A DNA stretch of 64,000 nucleotides from an uncultured Photobacterium sp. (GTDB taxonomy: Bacteria; Pseudomonadota; Gammaproteobacteria; Enterobacterales; Vibrionaceae). The DNA is taken from positions 62,001 through 126,000 of the forward strand of contig NZ_CANMZV010000003.1 in assembly GCF_947502415.1 (NCBI RefSeq), in the 5' to 3' direction. Under the pieces are notes generated by a model. The model made no database searches. It saw nothing but the letters and a program-made list of their open reading frames with translations, and had not been told where the DNA came from. The position numbers were made by a program, and so were the translations under genes. Positions 28,199 to 39,267 of this stretch are shown here, in pieces (the first letter of the stretch is position 1; every line of letters begins with the position of its first letter).

Positions 28199-29642
28199 TT
28201 AGCCTCTGGAGAAAACAACGGCATTAAGGCTGTCAGCCAGCCCTTTGAAGGTTTCAACCTGCTCTGCCAACTGCGCCCCTTGAGTCGCAACTGAATCCGA
28301 AACTTGATTGGTTGTTCGCCACTTCGCTACTGGCGGAATTAAGCTCTTTAAGCGCATGAACCTGATGCCCCATAATGCCAGCGAGCCTATTCACATCACC
28401 GGATATGCTACCAACTTGCTCAATAATGCCGCTCAACTCCGTTGCTGTCGTCTCAATAACAGCCTGGTCATACTGAACTTCCTGACGAGTTTTCTCTAGC
28501 AACGCACGAATTTCCACTGCCGAGTCATTACTTTTTGCTGACAACTCACGTACCTGATCAGCCACAACAGCAAAACCGCGCCCTTGATCACCAGCTCGTG
28601 CAGCTTCAATCGCAGCATTGAGCGCCAGAAGGTTAGTTTGCTCTACTACTCAAGTGATCAGATCCGCAACCGACATAATTTCAGCATTACTACTAAGGAT
28701 TTGAGCTATAGCTTCAATTGACGCATTTAATGAATCCGAACTTTTTTCTGCTTGACTACGAATCGTCTCGCTTCGTACTTTCAGCTCGGTAACAAAGCGG
28801 TCTGATTCATCTATTCCTTCGGTCATCGGAACCAACTGCTGACTCATTTCTTCTGCCGCGCTGGCTTGTGATTCACAGTTTAAATTCAGGTCATTCACCT
28901 GCTGGTGCAAACTCGTCGATTGTTGTTCCAACTGCGCAGCAACCTGCCCTAACTGGTTAGCATTATCACTCGCCTGCTCCAACACAACAGATAACTGCTG
29001 CTTCCCCTGCAGGGCTTGATCAGCAATTTGCTGACCCGATTGCAGAGCCTGCTCTGAAGCCTGAATCGCAGCGTAGTGCTGCTTCACGGTATAAGCCTGG
29101 GCAATACCAATAACGACCAAAGGTAAAATCATCCCCGACCAAATATCAACAGCGGCAGTCGAGTCTGTTAATTCAAGATGCGGGAACTCTTGGCCTGATA
29201 AGTGCCTACTGACCATCCACGCCGATACCATCACCACCAGCATACTCCAGATGGACGCCATCAATGGCTTAGCCGCCAAGAAGAAAGCGATAATCAACAA
29301 TGGGATCCAGAATGCCTGAGTTGAAAGCACGATACCGCCACTCTGGTAAACAATATCAATGGCATGAACCACCATACCGAAAAAGCCGATATTCAATGCC
29401 AAATCAGGTGAGCGAAGCACACGTAAAACAACTCCGGCAATGATTTCGCACCCGATCAACAGCAGTGATGTCTTCACCAGCAGTGAGTGATCATGGTTAA
29501 GCCATTTGATTAAGCTATAGCAGCCAACAAAAAAAGATAACAGAATAAAGAAAAGAAGGGTTTCGACATAGCGAGACTGTTCACCTTGCCAGCTATGCGA
29601 AGGTGACATGAACAAAGTTCGCCAAATCGCCAATGGGGTCAT
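28199..29642 (-). pseudogene. Methyl-accepting chemotaxis protein, disrupted by a nonsense codon and a frameshift
   Basis: The intact gene would encode about 480 residues: roughly six membrane segments in the first ~190 residues (a membrane-embedded sensor, with no periplasmic domain or HAMP) and then a cytoplasmic signalling domain. Reading stops at an in-frame TGA (28650-28652) one codon short of the conserved tip [21 protein letters not shown], which continues in the same frame. A second lesion, one extra G at 28310/28311, shifts the frame near the end. After correction the tail reads [19 protein letters not shown] and ends at TAA 28199-28201. Two independent lesions argue for a decayed gene rather than one sequencing error. 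It sits between ruvC and ruvA, with hairpins on both sides. Confidence 0.88.
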
Positions 29643-29707
29643 TGCTTACGTTCCTTATTATTAATATGACCATCGATTAACATAAGTCACATAACAACTT
29701 GATAAAA

Positions 29708-29736
29708 AAGAAAAAGCAGCCAATGGCTGCTTTTTT
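29708..29736. terminator. Terminator after ruvC
   Basis: The stem AAAAAGCAGCC/GGCTGCTTTTT (29711-29721 with 29725-29735) has a 3-nt loop and T-runs both ways. It isolates yebC-ruvC from the downstream chemoreceptor pseudogene. Confidence 0.88.
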
Positions 29737-29796
29737 GATCAAGTTAGCACAACAACCAAAAGCTATTGATATAACGCATAATAATACACATCGGAA

Positions 29797-30318
29797 CTAG
29801 CGATAGCGCCCACGCCTTGCTCCTCTGGCCTGACCAGCCATAGCAATCAGAGTCTTATGTGTGTGGGCATGACAAATTGCTACAGCCAAAGCATCAGCAG
29901 CATCCGCCTGGGGTTTTCCTGGCAATTTCAATACTGAACAGACCATATGCTGCACCTGAGCTTTATCTGCACCACCGGTTCCGACAACAGCTTGCTTTAT
30001 CAAACGGGCTGCGTATTCACTAACCGGCAATCCGGCATTCACCGCCGCAACAATGGCGCTGCCACGAGCCTGACCCAGTTTCAGGGCTGAGCTTGCGTTC
30101 TTGCCCATGAATACTTCTTCGATAGCAAAAAAATCAGGTTGGAACTGAGTGATAACTTCTGAGACACCGGCATAAATTTGCTTCAGCCGGCCGGGGATAT
30201 CCTCGACAGAGGTACGAATGCACCCGCTGCCGAGGTATTCAAGGTTTCGACCCACTTGCCGAATTACACCATATCCGGTAATCCGTGAACCTGGGTCGAT
30301 CCCTAAGATAATTGACAT
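29797..30318 (-). CDS. ruvC: Crossover junction endodeoxyribonuclease RuvC
   Basis: A dimeric Holliday-junction resolvase with an RNase H-like fold. Its 173 residues carry the four acidic catalytic positions: Asp7 in LGIDPGS, Glu in FAIEEVFMG (~66), and the C-terminal pair in [12 protein letters not shown] (~138-141). It starts 22 bases after yebC, as in most gamma-proteobacteria. Confidence 0.98.
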   Translation of the reverse strand: MSIILGIDPGSRITGYGVIRQVGRNLEYLGSGCIRTSVEDIPGRLKQIYAGVSEVITQFQPDFFAIEEVFMGKNASSALKLGQARGSAIVAAVNAGLPVSEYAARLIKQAVVGTGGADKAQVQHMVCSVLKLPGKPQADAADALAVAICHAHTHKTLIAMAGQARGARRGRYR

Positions 30319-30340
30319 CGAAAACTACAACTACGCAGGC

Positions 30341-31087
30341 TTATTCAAGCGTTGCAGCAACTTCGTCTGACATGTCACCGTTATGGTAAACTTCCTGAAC
30401 ATCATCAAGATCTTCAAGTGCATCAATCAGACGCATTAGTTTCGGTGCTGTTGTTTCATCCAGATCCGCTTTGGTTGAAGGAACCAAAGTCACTTCGGCA
30501 TTAGCCGCTTCAAAACCAGCCGCATCCATCGCATCTTTTACTGCACCAAATTCTGCAGGTGTAGTGTAAACGTCAATAGAACCGTCATCATTAGTTTCAA
30601 CGTCATCAGCACCGCCTTCCAGCGCCGCTTCCATCACAGCATCTTCGTCCAAACCAGCTGCGTATGAAATCACACCCTTCTTGTCGAACAAGTAGTTAAC
30701 GCTCCCGTCAGTACCCAGGTTGCCACCCGCTTTAGAGAAAGCGTGACGTACACCTGAAACAGTACGGTTACGGTTATCAGTCATGCATTCAACCATAACA
30801 GCTGTACCCGCAGGACCGTAACCTTCATAAATAACGGTTTCCAGGCCTTCGTCACCTTCACCACCAGCACCACGCTTAACAGCACGGTTAATGGTGTCGC
30901 GTGTCATGTTGTTAGACAGCGCCTTATCAACCGCAGCACGAAGACGTGGGTTGTTTTCAGGTTCTGCGCCGCCCTCTTTAGCAGCGACAACGATCTCACG
31001 AATTAGCTTAGTAAAAATCTTACCGCGCTTTGCGTCCTGCGCGGCTTTACGGTGTTTGATGTTGGCAAATTTACTGTGACCAGCCAT
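30341..31087 (-). CDS. yebC: YebC/PmpR-family protein
   Basis: A 248-residue member of the YebC/TACO1 family, starting with the hallmark [18 protein letters not shown]. Members have been described as DNA-binding regulators and, more recently, as factors that relieve ribosome stalling. The role here is not decided by sequence. The start is ATG 31087, with GGAG eight bases upstream; an in-frame TTG at 31099 overlaps that site and is not used. It precedes ruvC in one transcript. Confidence 0.96.
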   Translation of the reverse strand: MAGHSKFANIKHRKAAQDAKRGKIFTKLIREIVVAAKEGGAEPENNPRLRAAVDKALSNNMTRDTINRAVKRGAGGEGDEGLETVIYEGYGPAGTAVMVECMTDNRNRTVSGVRHAFSKAGGNLGTDGSVNYLFDKKGVISYAAGLDEDAVMEAALEGGADDVETNDDGSIDVYTTPAEFGAVKDAMDAAGFEAANAEVTLVPSTKADLDETTAPKLMRLIDALEDLDDVQEVYHNGDMSDEVAATLE

Positions 31088-31204
31088 TACATGCTCCAAT
31101 TATTGGATACCAAGTAGCATAACCACCCGCTCTGAGCACTTTTCAGATAAATGACTATGACGCTTGGTATTAGCCCAAAGGGCTATGAGTTCTACAAAAT
31201 AATA

Positions 31205-31241
31205 AAAACAAGCCGACCTCTTACATTACGCAAGGGTCGGC
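31205..31241 (-). terminator. Terminator of aspS
   Basis: The stem GCCGACC/GGTCGGC (31212-31218 with 31235-31241) is followed on the minus strand by TTGTTTTTATT. Confidence 0.75.
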
Positions 31242-31260
31242 CAATTACAGACCCGTCTGA

Positions 31261-33045
31261 TTATTCTTGGTCTGCTGTATCTTTTTTAGCTAGCTTCACA
31301 GCAATTGCCAATTCATCAAGCGCCGCAGGGTTTGCCACACTCGGTGCATCAGTCAATAGACATGCCGCCGCTGTTGTTTTAGGGAATGCGATTACATCAC
31401 GGATGTTTTCCGTACCACAAAGCAGCATTACCAAACGATCAAGACCAAATGCCAGACCCGCATGAGGTGGCGTACCGAACTTCAGTGCATTCAATAGGAA
31501 ACCAAACTTCAGTTTTTGCTCATCTGCATTGATACCCAGAATATCAAATACTGTCGCCTGCATGTCTGCGTTGTGGATACGTACAGAACCACCGCCCACT
31601 TCGTAGCCGTTAATTACCATATCGTACGCATTCGAATTTGCAGCCGCAGGGTTTGCAGCTAGCTCTTCAGGCGTTACACCTAGCGGTGACGTGAATGGGT
31701 GGTGCATTGCATGCAGGTTACCTTCGTCGTCTTCTTCGAACATTGGGAAGTCAACAACCCATAGTGGTGCCCATGCTTTTTTGTCTGTCAGCTCAAGATC
31801 AGTACCAATCTTCAGACGTAGCGCGCCCATTGCTTCTTCAACAATACGCTTCTTGTCTGCACCGAACAGAATGATATCACCCGTTTCAGCCTGTGTACGA
31901 TCTAGGATACCGGCAACGACTTCCTCATTCAGGAACTTAGCGACTGGAGACTGAACGCCCTCGAAGCCCGCTTCGCGATCGTTCACTTTCATCCATGCCA
32001 GGCCTTTCGCACCGTAGATACCAACAAACTTGCCGTACTCGTCAATTTGCTTACGAGATAGTGTCGCACCACCCGGTACACGGATCACTGCAACGCGGCC
32101 TTTATCATCGTTAGCCGGGCCAGAGAACACTTTGAAATCAACATCTTTAACAAGGTCCGCTACATCAACCAACTCAAGCGGGTTACGCAGATCTGGCTTA
32201 TCAGAACCGAAGCGACGCATTGCTTCTTCGAACGGCATAATTGGGAAGGTACCAAGATCAACGTTTAGCAGCTCTTTCCACATTTCGGTGATCATACGCT
32301 CAGTCACGTCACGCACTTGCTCTGCGCTCATGAATGATGTTTCGATATCGATCTGGGTGAATTCTGGCTGACGGTCAGCACGAAGGTCTTCATCACGGAA
32401 ACACTTAACGATCTGGTAGTAACGGTCAAAACCAGACATCATCAGCAGCTGCTTAAATAGCTGCGGTGACTGAGGCAGAGCATAGAAGCTGCCTTTATGA
32501 ACACGGCTTGGTACCAAGTAGTCACGTGCACCTTCAGGTGTCGCTTTAGTCAGTACCGGTGTTTCAATATCCAGGAATGCGTTATCGTCAAGGAAACGAC
32601 GAACAAAACTAGATGCTTTTGCGCGCAGCTTGATACGGTCGCTCATTTCAGGACGACGCAGGTCTAGGTAACGGTACTTTAGACGCTGCTCTTCAGTGTT
32701 CTTCTGGTTGAAGTCTAGTGGCAGTACATCTGAGCGGTTGATGATTTCAAGGCCTGTTGCCAAAATCTCAACTTCACCAGTTGCCATATCTTTGTTTACC
32801 TGGCTTTCCGGACGTACGCGTACTTCACCGGTCAAGCGAATGCAGAACTCGTTGCGCAGTTGGTTAGCCACTTCGAATACGTCTTTCATATCCGGGTCGA
32901 CAACTACCTGAACAATACCTTCACGATCTCGCATATCGATGAAGATAAGACCGCCTAAATCACGGCGACGATTAACCCAGCCGCATAACTCTACTGTTTG
33001 TCCTGCTAGGGACTTGTTCAGGTGACCACAATATTGGGTGCGCAT
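31261..33045 (-). CDS. aspS: Aspartate--tRNA ligase
   Basis: A class II aminoacyl-tRNA synthetase of bacterial type, 594 residues. It has an N-terminal OB anticodon-binding domain (~1-105), motif 2 in [19 protein letters not shown] (~215-233), the GAD insertion (~285-420) and motif 3 in [13 protein letters not shown] (~530-542). It is transcribed alone, with a terminator before yebC, and is divergent from cmoA. Confidence 0.98.
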   Translation of the reverse strand: MRTQYCGHLNKSLAGQTVELCGWVNRRRDLGGLIFIDMRDREGIVQVVVDPDMKDVFEVANQLRNEFCIRLTGEVRVRPESQVNKDMATGEVEILATGLEIINRSDVLPLDFNQKNTEEQRLKYRYLDLRRPEMSDRIKLRAKASSFVRRFLDDNAFLDIETPVLTKATPEGARDYLVPSRVHKGSFYALPQSPQLFKQLLMMSGFDRYYQIVKCFRDEDLRADRQPEFTQIDIETSFMSAEQVRDVTERMITEMWKELLNVDLGTFPIMPFEEAMRRFGSDKPDLRNPLELVDVADLVKDVDFKVFSGPANDDKGRVAVIRVPGGATLSRKQIDEYGKFVGIYGAKGLAWMKVNDREAGFEGVQSPVAKFLNEEVVAGILDRTQAETGDIILFGADKKRIVEEAMGALRLKIGTDLELTDKKAWAPLWVVDFPMFEEDDEGNLHAMHHPFTSPLGVTPEELAANPAAANSNAYDMVINGYEVGGGSVRIHNADMQATVFDILGINADEQKLKFGFLLNALKFGTPPHAGLAFGLDRLVMLLCGTENIRDVIAFPKTTAAACLLTDAPSVANPAALDELAIAVKLAKKDTADQE

Positions 33046-34241
<1,196 letters not shown>

Positions 34242-34257
34242 GGTATACCGCTCCACT

Positions 34258-35232
34258 ATGTTTAGTTTTTCTGAGTTCTATCAGCTTATAGCCCAACACG
34301 AAACCCTGCGCCCGTGGCTTAATACACTGCCAAAGCAGCTAAGCGACTGGGAAACAGCCGAGCATGGCGACATGGGCCGCTGGATCCGCGCGCTACAGAA
34401 GTTCCCAACAGACAAGCCTGATATTATCGATATCAAGAACGAAGTCAGCGTCCGCTACGAAGACGGTATTGCCAACGGCGAACAAAAACGCCTGGAAAGC
34501 CTGCTGCGCTTGCTACATCCTTGGCGTAAAGGCCCTTACAACATCCATGATATCCACATCGATACAGAATGGCGCTCGGACTGGAAATGGGATCGCGTCC
34601 TACCGCATATTTCTCCACTAAAGGACCGCTCGGTACTTGATGTTGGTTGCGGCAACGGCTATCACATGTGGCGTATGCTGGGGGAAGGCGCTGAACTGAC
34701 CGTGGGTATCGACCCGTCTAACCTGTTCCTTATCCAGTTTGAAGCCATTAAACGCCTGATGGGGCAAGACAATCGTGCTTTCCTGCTACCGCTGGGAATC
34801 GAGCAGCTACCTGAGCTAAAGGCATTCGACACCGTATTCAGCATGGGTGTACTTTACCACCGCCGCTCGCCGCTGGATCACATCATCCAGCTGAAAAACC
34901 AGCTGCGCAAAGGTGGTGAAGTGATCCTCGAAACCTTGGTGATCGACGGTGACGAGAACGATGTACTAGTACCAACCCACCGCTATGCACAGATGCACAA
35001 CGTGTATTTCTTCCCGTCTGCCAAGGCACTGAAAGTCTGGATGGAAAAATGTGGTTTTGTCGATGTCCGCATTGTTGATGAATGTATCACAACAACGGAT
35101 GAGCAACGCTCTACCGACTGGATGACCAACAATTCACTGCCTGAATATTTGGACCCGGAAGACCCAACCCGAACAATTGAAGGTTATCCGGCTCCGAAAA
35201 GAGCCATACTGGTGGCCACAAATCCTGACTAA
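34258..35232 (+). CDS. cmoB: tRNA U34 carboxymethyltransferase CmoB
   Basis: Transfers the carboxymethyl group from carboxy-SAM to 5-hydroxyuridine-34 in tRNA. Its 324 residues (E. coli 323) show the SAM loop [16 protein letters not shown] (~127-142), [14 protein letters not shown] and [14 protein letters not shown]. The start is ATG 34258. The frame stays open upstream into cmoA, but those codons overlap cmoA and do not resemble the family. The gene has a weak ribosome site and is probably translated together with cmoA. Confidence 0.97.
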   Translation: MFSFSEFYQLIAQHETLRPWLNTLPKQLSDWETAEHGDMGRWIRALQKFPTDKPDIIDIKNEVSVRYEDGIANGEQKRLESLLRLLHPWRKGPYNIHDIHIDTEWRSDWKWDRVLPHISPLKDRSVLDVGCGNGYHMWRMLGEGAELTVGIDPSNLFLIQFEAIKRLMGQDNRAFLLPLGIEQLPELKAFDTVFSMGVLYHRRSPLDHIIQLKNQLRKGGEVILETLVIDGDENDVLVPTHRYAQMHNVYFFPSAKALKVWMEKCGFVDVRIVDECITTTDEQRSTDWMTNNSLPEYLDPEDPTRTIEGYPAPKRAILVATNPD

Positions 35233-35240
35233 GTCTTGAC

Positions 35241-35266
35241 AAGGGATGCTATTCGCATCCCTTTTT
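35241..35266 (+). terminator. Terminator of cmoAB
   Basis: The stem AAGGGATGC/GCATCCCTT (35241-35249 with 35255-35263) is followed by TTTTT, eight bases after the cmoB stop. Confidence 0.92.
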
Positions 35267-35322
35267 GTACGCTAAACTATCGCCCTATATAGAAAAAATA
35301 AGAAATACTCCCAGGAGACATA

Positions 35323-36102
35323 ATGCTTCGCCGCAGTGTGCCATTTTTCGCTTTTGCTATGCTTTCCGGCTGTACCATCACACAGTCTGCTAACCACCAA
35401 CAAACAATGAACGCCATCAACACGATGGAAGAACGAGTCAATTTTCAGCTTGCGACAGTGATTCAACAAATTGATCAGCAAAATGCATATATTGCTAATC
35501 TGGAAAAAGAATTATCAACCATTTCCAAAGAGCTGGCACTGCAAGCGGAGCAACAAAACGTAACACCTGAGCCGCAACCTGAAGATAAAGCCGCTCCGGC
35601 TCCTATTATCGAACCTGTTATTGACACAAAAATTGCTCACGGCAAAGTGATTTTGGGAGAAGAAGAATGGATTTGGCTAGACTCAATACAGTCGTTTTAC
35701 AAAGCCAGAATCGATACAGGGGCAACAACGTCTTCCCTGAATGCCGTTGATATCCAGGTTTTCGAGCGTGACGGCAAGGAGTGGGTTCGCTTCAACCTCG
35801 ACCACGCTTCTGACGAAAATGACCAAGATACTGAAATTGTCGAAGCCCCTGTAGTTCGCTGGGTGAAAATTCGTCAATCAACAACCGAGCAGGCAGAACG
35901 CCGTCCGGTCATCGAGGCATGGGTTAACCTCGGGCAACTTCACGAAAAAACCCAATTTACTCTTGCAGATCGCTCTCATATGACCTACCCAGTATTGTTA
36001 GGTCGTGATTTCTTTAAAGATATTGCACTAGTAGATGTAGGCAAAAAATACGTTCAGGGAATGAATGAGCAAAAAATACAAAAACTAATATTTAATTTAT
36101 GA
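35323..36102 (+). CDS. rloA: Retropepsin-like aspartic protease lipoprotein (RloA type)
   Basis: A 259-residue envelope protein. It has a lipoprotein signal with lipobox LSGC (Cys17; Thr at +2 predicts outer-membrane sorting), a coiled coil (~30-75) and a Pro-rich linker. The C-terminal domain (~105-259) belongs to the family once called putative ATP-dependent zinc protease and now regarded as retropepsin-like. The catalytic Asp131 lies in RIDTGATTSSLNA and the flap/exit motif is PVLLGRDFF. The related RimB protease trims polyglutamate tails made by RimK, so a cleavage substrate made by the third gene here is attractive but unproven. It is first of three tightly spaced genes; the next starts 7 bases later. 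The Rlo name is from memory of recent annotation. Confidence 0.85.
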   Translation: MLRRSVPFFAFAMLSGCTITQSANHQQTMNAINTMEERVNFQLATVIQQIDQQNAYIANLEKELSTISKELALQAEQQNVTPEPQPEDKAAPAPIIEPVIDTKIAHGKVILGEEEWIWLDSIQSFYKARIDTGATTSSLNAVDIQVFERDGKEWVRFNLDHASDENDQDTEIVEAPVVRWVKIRQSTTEQAERRPVIEAWVNLGQLHEKTQFTLADRSHMTYPVLLGRDFFKDIALVDVGKKYVQGMNEQKIQKLIFNL

Positions 36103-36109
36103 GGATGCC

Positions 36110-37615
36110 ATGACGTCAAGAATCCCATTTTACTTTTTAATCACCTTGCTCGTTATTGCCGGTGCTGCATTGAGCATGTACCGTCATGACGTCTACGGTG
36201 TGCCATGGACGCCGGGTGAACAACGTGCGCTATGGGAACTAGAAGCCCGTATCGAATTTAATGCTATCGGCGATCCGGTCAAAGTTTCGATGGCCGCTCC
36301 GGAAACCCAGCAAGGTTTCACCCTTATCAACGAAAGCACATCTTCGCCTGGTTACGGCGTCGCGCTGATTGATACCGATAAGGGCCGCCGTGCCGAGTGG
36401 TCGATCCGAGAAGCAGCCGGCAAACAGATCCTCTACTACAAAACCCAAATGCTGGTCGACGACCAGGCAAGCTACACCATGGCGCCGCCCAAAGGCGACA
36501 CCCCGTCAGTCAGCCTGGACAACCCGCAGCAAACCGCAGCCACTGCTTTGTTGAGCCAAGCGCGCAACCTGTCTTCTGATAACCTCACTCTGGCCCGTGA
36601 GCTCATCAAGCAGTTCAACGACAAAAATAACCAGAATGCTTCGCTATTGCTCAACAGTTTGAGCCGCGAGAAAGCCATTAGCAACCTGCTGTCTCTGGAA
36701 GGTATTCATGCACGTATCGTCGGCGGCCTTCAGCTTGAAGATGGCCGACGTCGCCAGAGTATCAACCCAATGGTCGAAGTCTGGGACGGCGAACTATGGC
36801 AATTATTTGATCTTCATTCCGGTCTAGAAGGCAAACCCGATAACATCCTACTGTGGAACCAACAGGGCCACTCACTACTGGATGTCATTGGCGGTCGTAA
36901 TTCCAATATCAGCTTCTCAATCATTGCGCAGGACATTACCCCCCAGCAGGCCACACGAGAAAAAGTCCAGGCAGAAGATCTGCTGAACTTCTCAATCCAC
37001 AGCCTGCCAATCGAAGAGCAGGCAATGTTTAAGACCATCATGCTAGTTCCGATCGGAGCACTTATCGTGGTCTTCCTCAGGATCATTATCGGCCTTAAGA
37101 CTTCCGGTACTTTCATGCCGGTACTAATCGCCGTCGCCTTCGTCCAGACCCAATTGCTAACCGGTATCCTGGGCTTCTTGCTGATCGTGGGCACTGGCCT
37201 GATAATACGAGGTTACCTGTCGAAGCTAAACTTACTACTCGTTGCCAGGATCTCCGCAGTAATCATCACCGTTATCATGATCATTTCGGTATTTACTGTC
37301 GTTGCCTTTAAGATCGGACTGGTCGAAGGGCTTTCAATTACCTTCTTCCCGATGATCATCCTGTCATGGACTATCGAACGTATGTCAATCCTCTGGGAAG
37401 AAGAAGGCGCAAAAGAAGTGCTTATCCAAGGCGGGGGATCACTCCTGACGGCGGTACTGGTCTACCTAGGAATGACCAACGATTTAGTTCGCCACCTGAC
37501 CTTTAACTTCATTGGAATGCAGCTGATTGTACTGGCGCTGATCCTGATGCTAGGCAACTACACCGGCTACCGCTTGAGTGAACTTCGTCGCTTCAAGCCG
37601 CTTGCGGAGGACTAA
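36110..37615 (+). CDS. rloB: Inactive-transglutaminase/7TM membrane protein (RloB type)
   Basis: A 501-residue inner-membrane protein. It has an N-terminal membrane anchor (~7-25), a periplasmic transglutaminase-like region (~30-295) and seven membrane helices (~305-495; LVPIGALIVVFLRIIIGLK marks the first). The transglutaminase-like part contains no cysteine at the expected catalytic place; the segment LSLEGIHARIVGGLQ is where the active-site region would lie. That agrees with the family description as inactive transglutaminase fused to 7TM. It would bind a peptide-like ligand and pass a signal or substrate across the membrane. It sits between a lipoprotein protease and an ATP-grasp ligase, 7 and 3 bases away. 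Osmotolerance links are remembered from annotation only. Confidence 0.87.
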   Translation: MTSRIPFYFLITLLVIAGAALSMYRHDVYGVPWTPGEQRALWELEARIEFNAIGDPVKVSMAAPETQQGFTLINESTSSPGYGVALIDTDKGRRAEWSIREAAGKQILYYKTQMLVDDQASYTMAPPKGDTPSVSLDNPQQTAATALLSQARNLSSDNLTLARELIKQFNDKNNQNASLLLNSLSREKAISNLLSLEGIHARIVGGLQLEDGRRRQSINPMVEVWDGELWQLFDLHSGLEGKPDNILLWNQQGHSLLDVIGGRNSNISFSIIAQDITPQQATREKVQAEDLLNFSIHSLPIEEQAMFKTIMLVPIGALIVVFLRIIIGLKTSGTFMPVLIAVAFVQTQLLTGILGFLLIVGTGLIIRGYLSKLNLLLVARISAVIITVIMIISVFTVVAFKIGLVEGLSITFFPMIILSWTIERMSILWEEEGAKEVLIQGGGSLLTAVLVYLGMTNDLVRHLTFNFIGMQLIVLALILMLGNYTGYRLSELRRFKPLAED

Positions 37616-37618
37616 ACA

Positions 37619-38593
37619 ATGTCACTGTTTTCGCAGTTTACTTCTCCCTTCAAGCTGCGCGAGCGCGGGATCATGGGAATGAACCAGCGTAACCACAGCT
37701 ACATCGGCCGTTATAATGACCGCAGCCTGTACCCACTGGTTGACGACAAACTGAAAACCAAGATAATTGCCCAGCGCGCAGGGGCAACCGTACCGGAGCT
37801 GATAGGCGTAATTGATAGCCAAGTCTACGTCAGACGCATCCATGATATGGTTAAAGACTGGCCAGCGTTTGTGATTAAACCGGCCCAGGGCTCTGGTGGT
37901 AAAGGGATCCTAGTCGTCACCAAGCACAAGGACGGTGTTTACACTAAGCCGTCTGGTGCAGAAATCAACAAGCAGGATGTCGAGCGCCACATCACCAATA
38001 CCCTGGCGGGACTGTTCTCACTAGGCGGTAAGAATGATGTTGCCATGGTAGAAGACCTGATCCAGTTTGATGATGTCTTCGACGGTTTCAGCTATGAAGG
38101 GGTGCCCGATGTCAGGGTTATCGTATTCAGAGGTTATCCTGTTATGGCGATGATGCGATGCTCAACTGCGGCTTCTGACGGTAAAGCCAACCTCCACCAG
38201 GGAGCCGTCGGTGTCGGCATCGATATTGCCACAGGAAAGGCGATCCGAGCCGTTCAGTTTGACAAGCCCGTTGAACGCCATCCAGATACCGGACGATTAC
38301 TAAAAGAGCTAGCAGTTCCAAACTGGGAGCGTCTGCTAACCCTGGCATCCAGCGCCTGGGAAATGACCGGCCTTGGCTATATGGGCACCGACATGGTGTT
38401 GGACAAATATAAAGGGCCGATGGTTCTTGAGCTCAATGCTCGACCGGGCCTGGCGATCCAAACCGCTAACGGCAGTGGCCTGCTTCCCCGATTGCGGCAT
38501 ATCGAAAACCTCGGCAGTTCCGTCGAACACCCGACGCCAGCTGAAAGGGTCGCCTACGCAGCTAATCAATTTGGCGCAAAATCTCGCTTCTAA
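37619..38593 (+). CDS. RimK-like ATP-grasp ligase (alpha-L-glutamate ligase-like)
   Basis: A 324-residue cytosolic ATP-grasp enzyme. The nucleotide loop is KPAQGSGGKGI (Lys87 onward) and the Mg-binding end is LELNARPGL (Glu271, Asn273). The family joins an amino acid to a carboxylate by way of an acyl phosphate; RimK adds glutamate to ribosomal protein S6 or makes polyglutamate. The N-terminus (RERGIMGMNQRNHSYIGRYN) is typical of the subfamily that travels with the 7TM transglutaminase-like protein rather than of RimK. It starts 3 bases after the 7TM gene and ends at a strong terminator, so the three genes form one closed operon. Confidence 0.88.
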   Translation: MSLFSQFTSPFKLRERGIMGMNQRNHSYIGRYNDRSLYPLVDDKLKTKIIAQRAGATVPELIGVIDSQVYVRRIHDMVKDWPAFVIKPAQGSGGKGILVVTKHKDGVYTKPSGAEINKQDVERHITNTLAGLFSLGGKNDVAMVEDLIQFDDVFDGFSYEGVPDVRVIVFRGYPVMAMMRCSTAASDGKANLHQGAVGVGIDIATGKAIRAVQFDKPVERHPDTGRLLKELAVPNWERLLTLASSAWEMTGLGYMGTDMVLDKYKGPMVLELNARPGLAIQTANGSGLLPRLRHIENLGSSVEHPTPAERVAYAANQFGAKSRF

Positions 38594-38608
38594 TTGCATC
38601 CCTCCATC

Positions 38609-38637
38609 AAGCCCTGATATTGCTATCAGGGCTTTTT
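38609..38637 (+). terminator. Terminator of the retropepsin/7TM/ATP-grasp operon
   Basis: A perfect 11-bp stem AAGCCCTGATA/TATCAGGGCTT (38609-38619 with 38624-38634) plus a T-run. Confidence 0.93.
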
Positions 38638-38722
38638 ACATTTCAATCGCTTATCACTAAGCTAATACACACTCACAAAACTTTGTTATACCAAACTGAA
38701 CAATAATCTGGACGGAACCAGT

Positions 38723-39200
38723 ATGCTTTTCCCAAAAAACGATTCTCTATTTGAACAAAACATAGATCGTAGCAACAGCATCAAATGGGATAAATACAAA
38801 GACAAGGATATCCTTCCCATGTGGGTTGAAGACAGTGATTTCAGGGTGCCGGATGCCATTACCAAGGCACTACACAAGCACATCGACCACGGTATTTTCG
38901 GATATGGTTCACCACCACCGCGATTAACCGAACTACTGGTTGAGCGAATGAAACTTCGTTACAACTGGGATATAAAGCCTGACTGGATTGTCTACTTACC
39001 GGGCCTGGATTGATGCCTCCGCACTACCTGTTGCCAGTCCGTTCAAATTTTTTGAGCAAGCTGGCGTCGGACTTTCACCCGGAGCCGATTTTGGCAACAG
39101 CAATTTTGTCCGGTTAAATTTTGCCTGCAACAGTGAGACTCTCAACGAAGCATTAAGAAGAATGTGCTCAGCAATCAAGCAACTCACTGCCAAACGGTAA
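38723..39200 (+). pseudogene. MalY/PatB-type PLP aminotransferase (cystathionine beta-lyase), internally deleted
   Basis: The first 93 residues match the N-terminus of the MalY/PatB family (KWDKYKDKDILPMWVEDSDF, GIFGYGSPPP, DWIVYLPG). Just after WIVYLPG the frame changes, and the next ~65 residues are the family C-terminus (AWIDASALPVASPFKFFEQA, LSPGADFGNSNFVRLNF). Roughly 230 codons are missing, including the PLP lysine. The junction lies near 38995-39005. The product cannot be an active lyase. The intact protein would cleave cystathionine/cysteine C-S bonds. Confidence 0.88.
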
Positions 39201-39267
39201 AAATTTACTAAAGTTCTGACAAATAAAACCGATAAAAAGGAAATCATTAGCAAAATCCCTTTACCAG

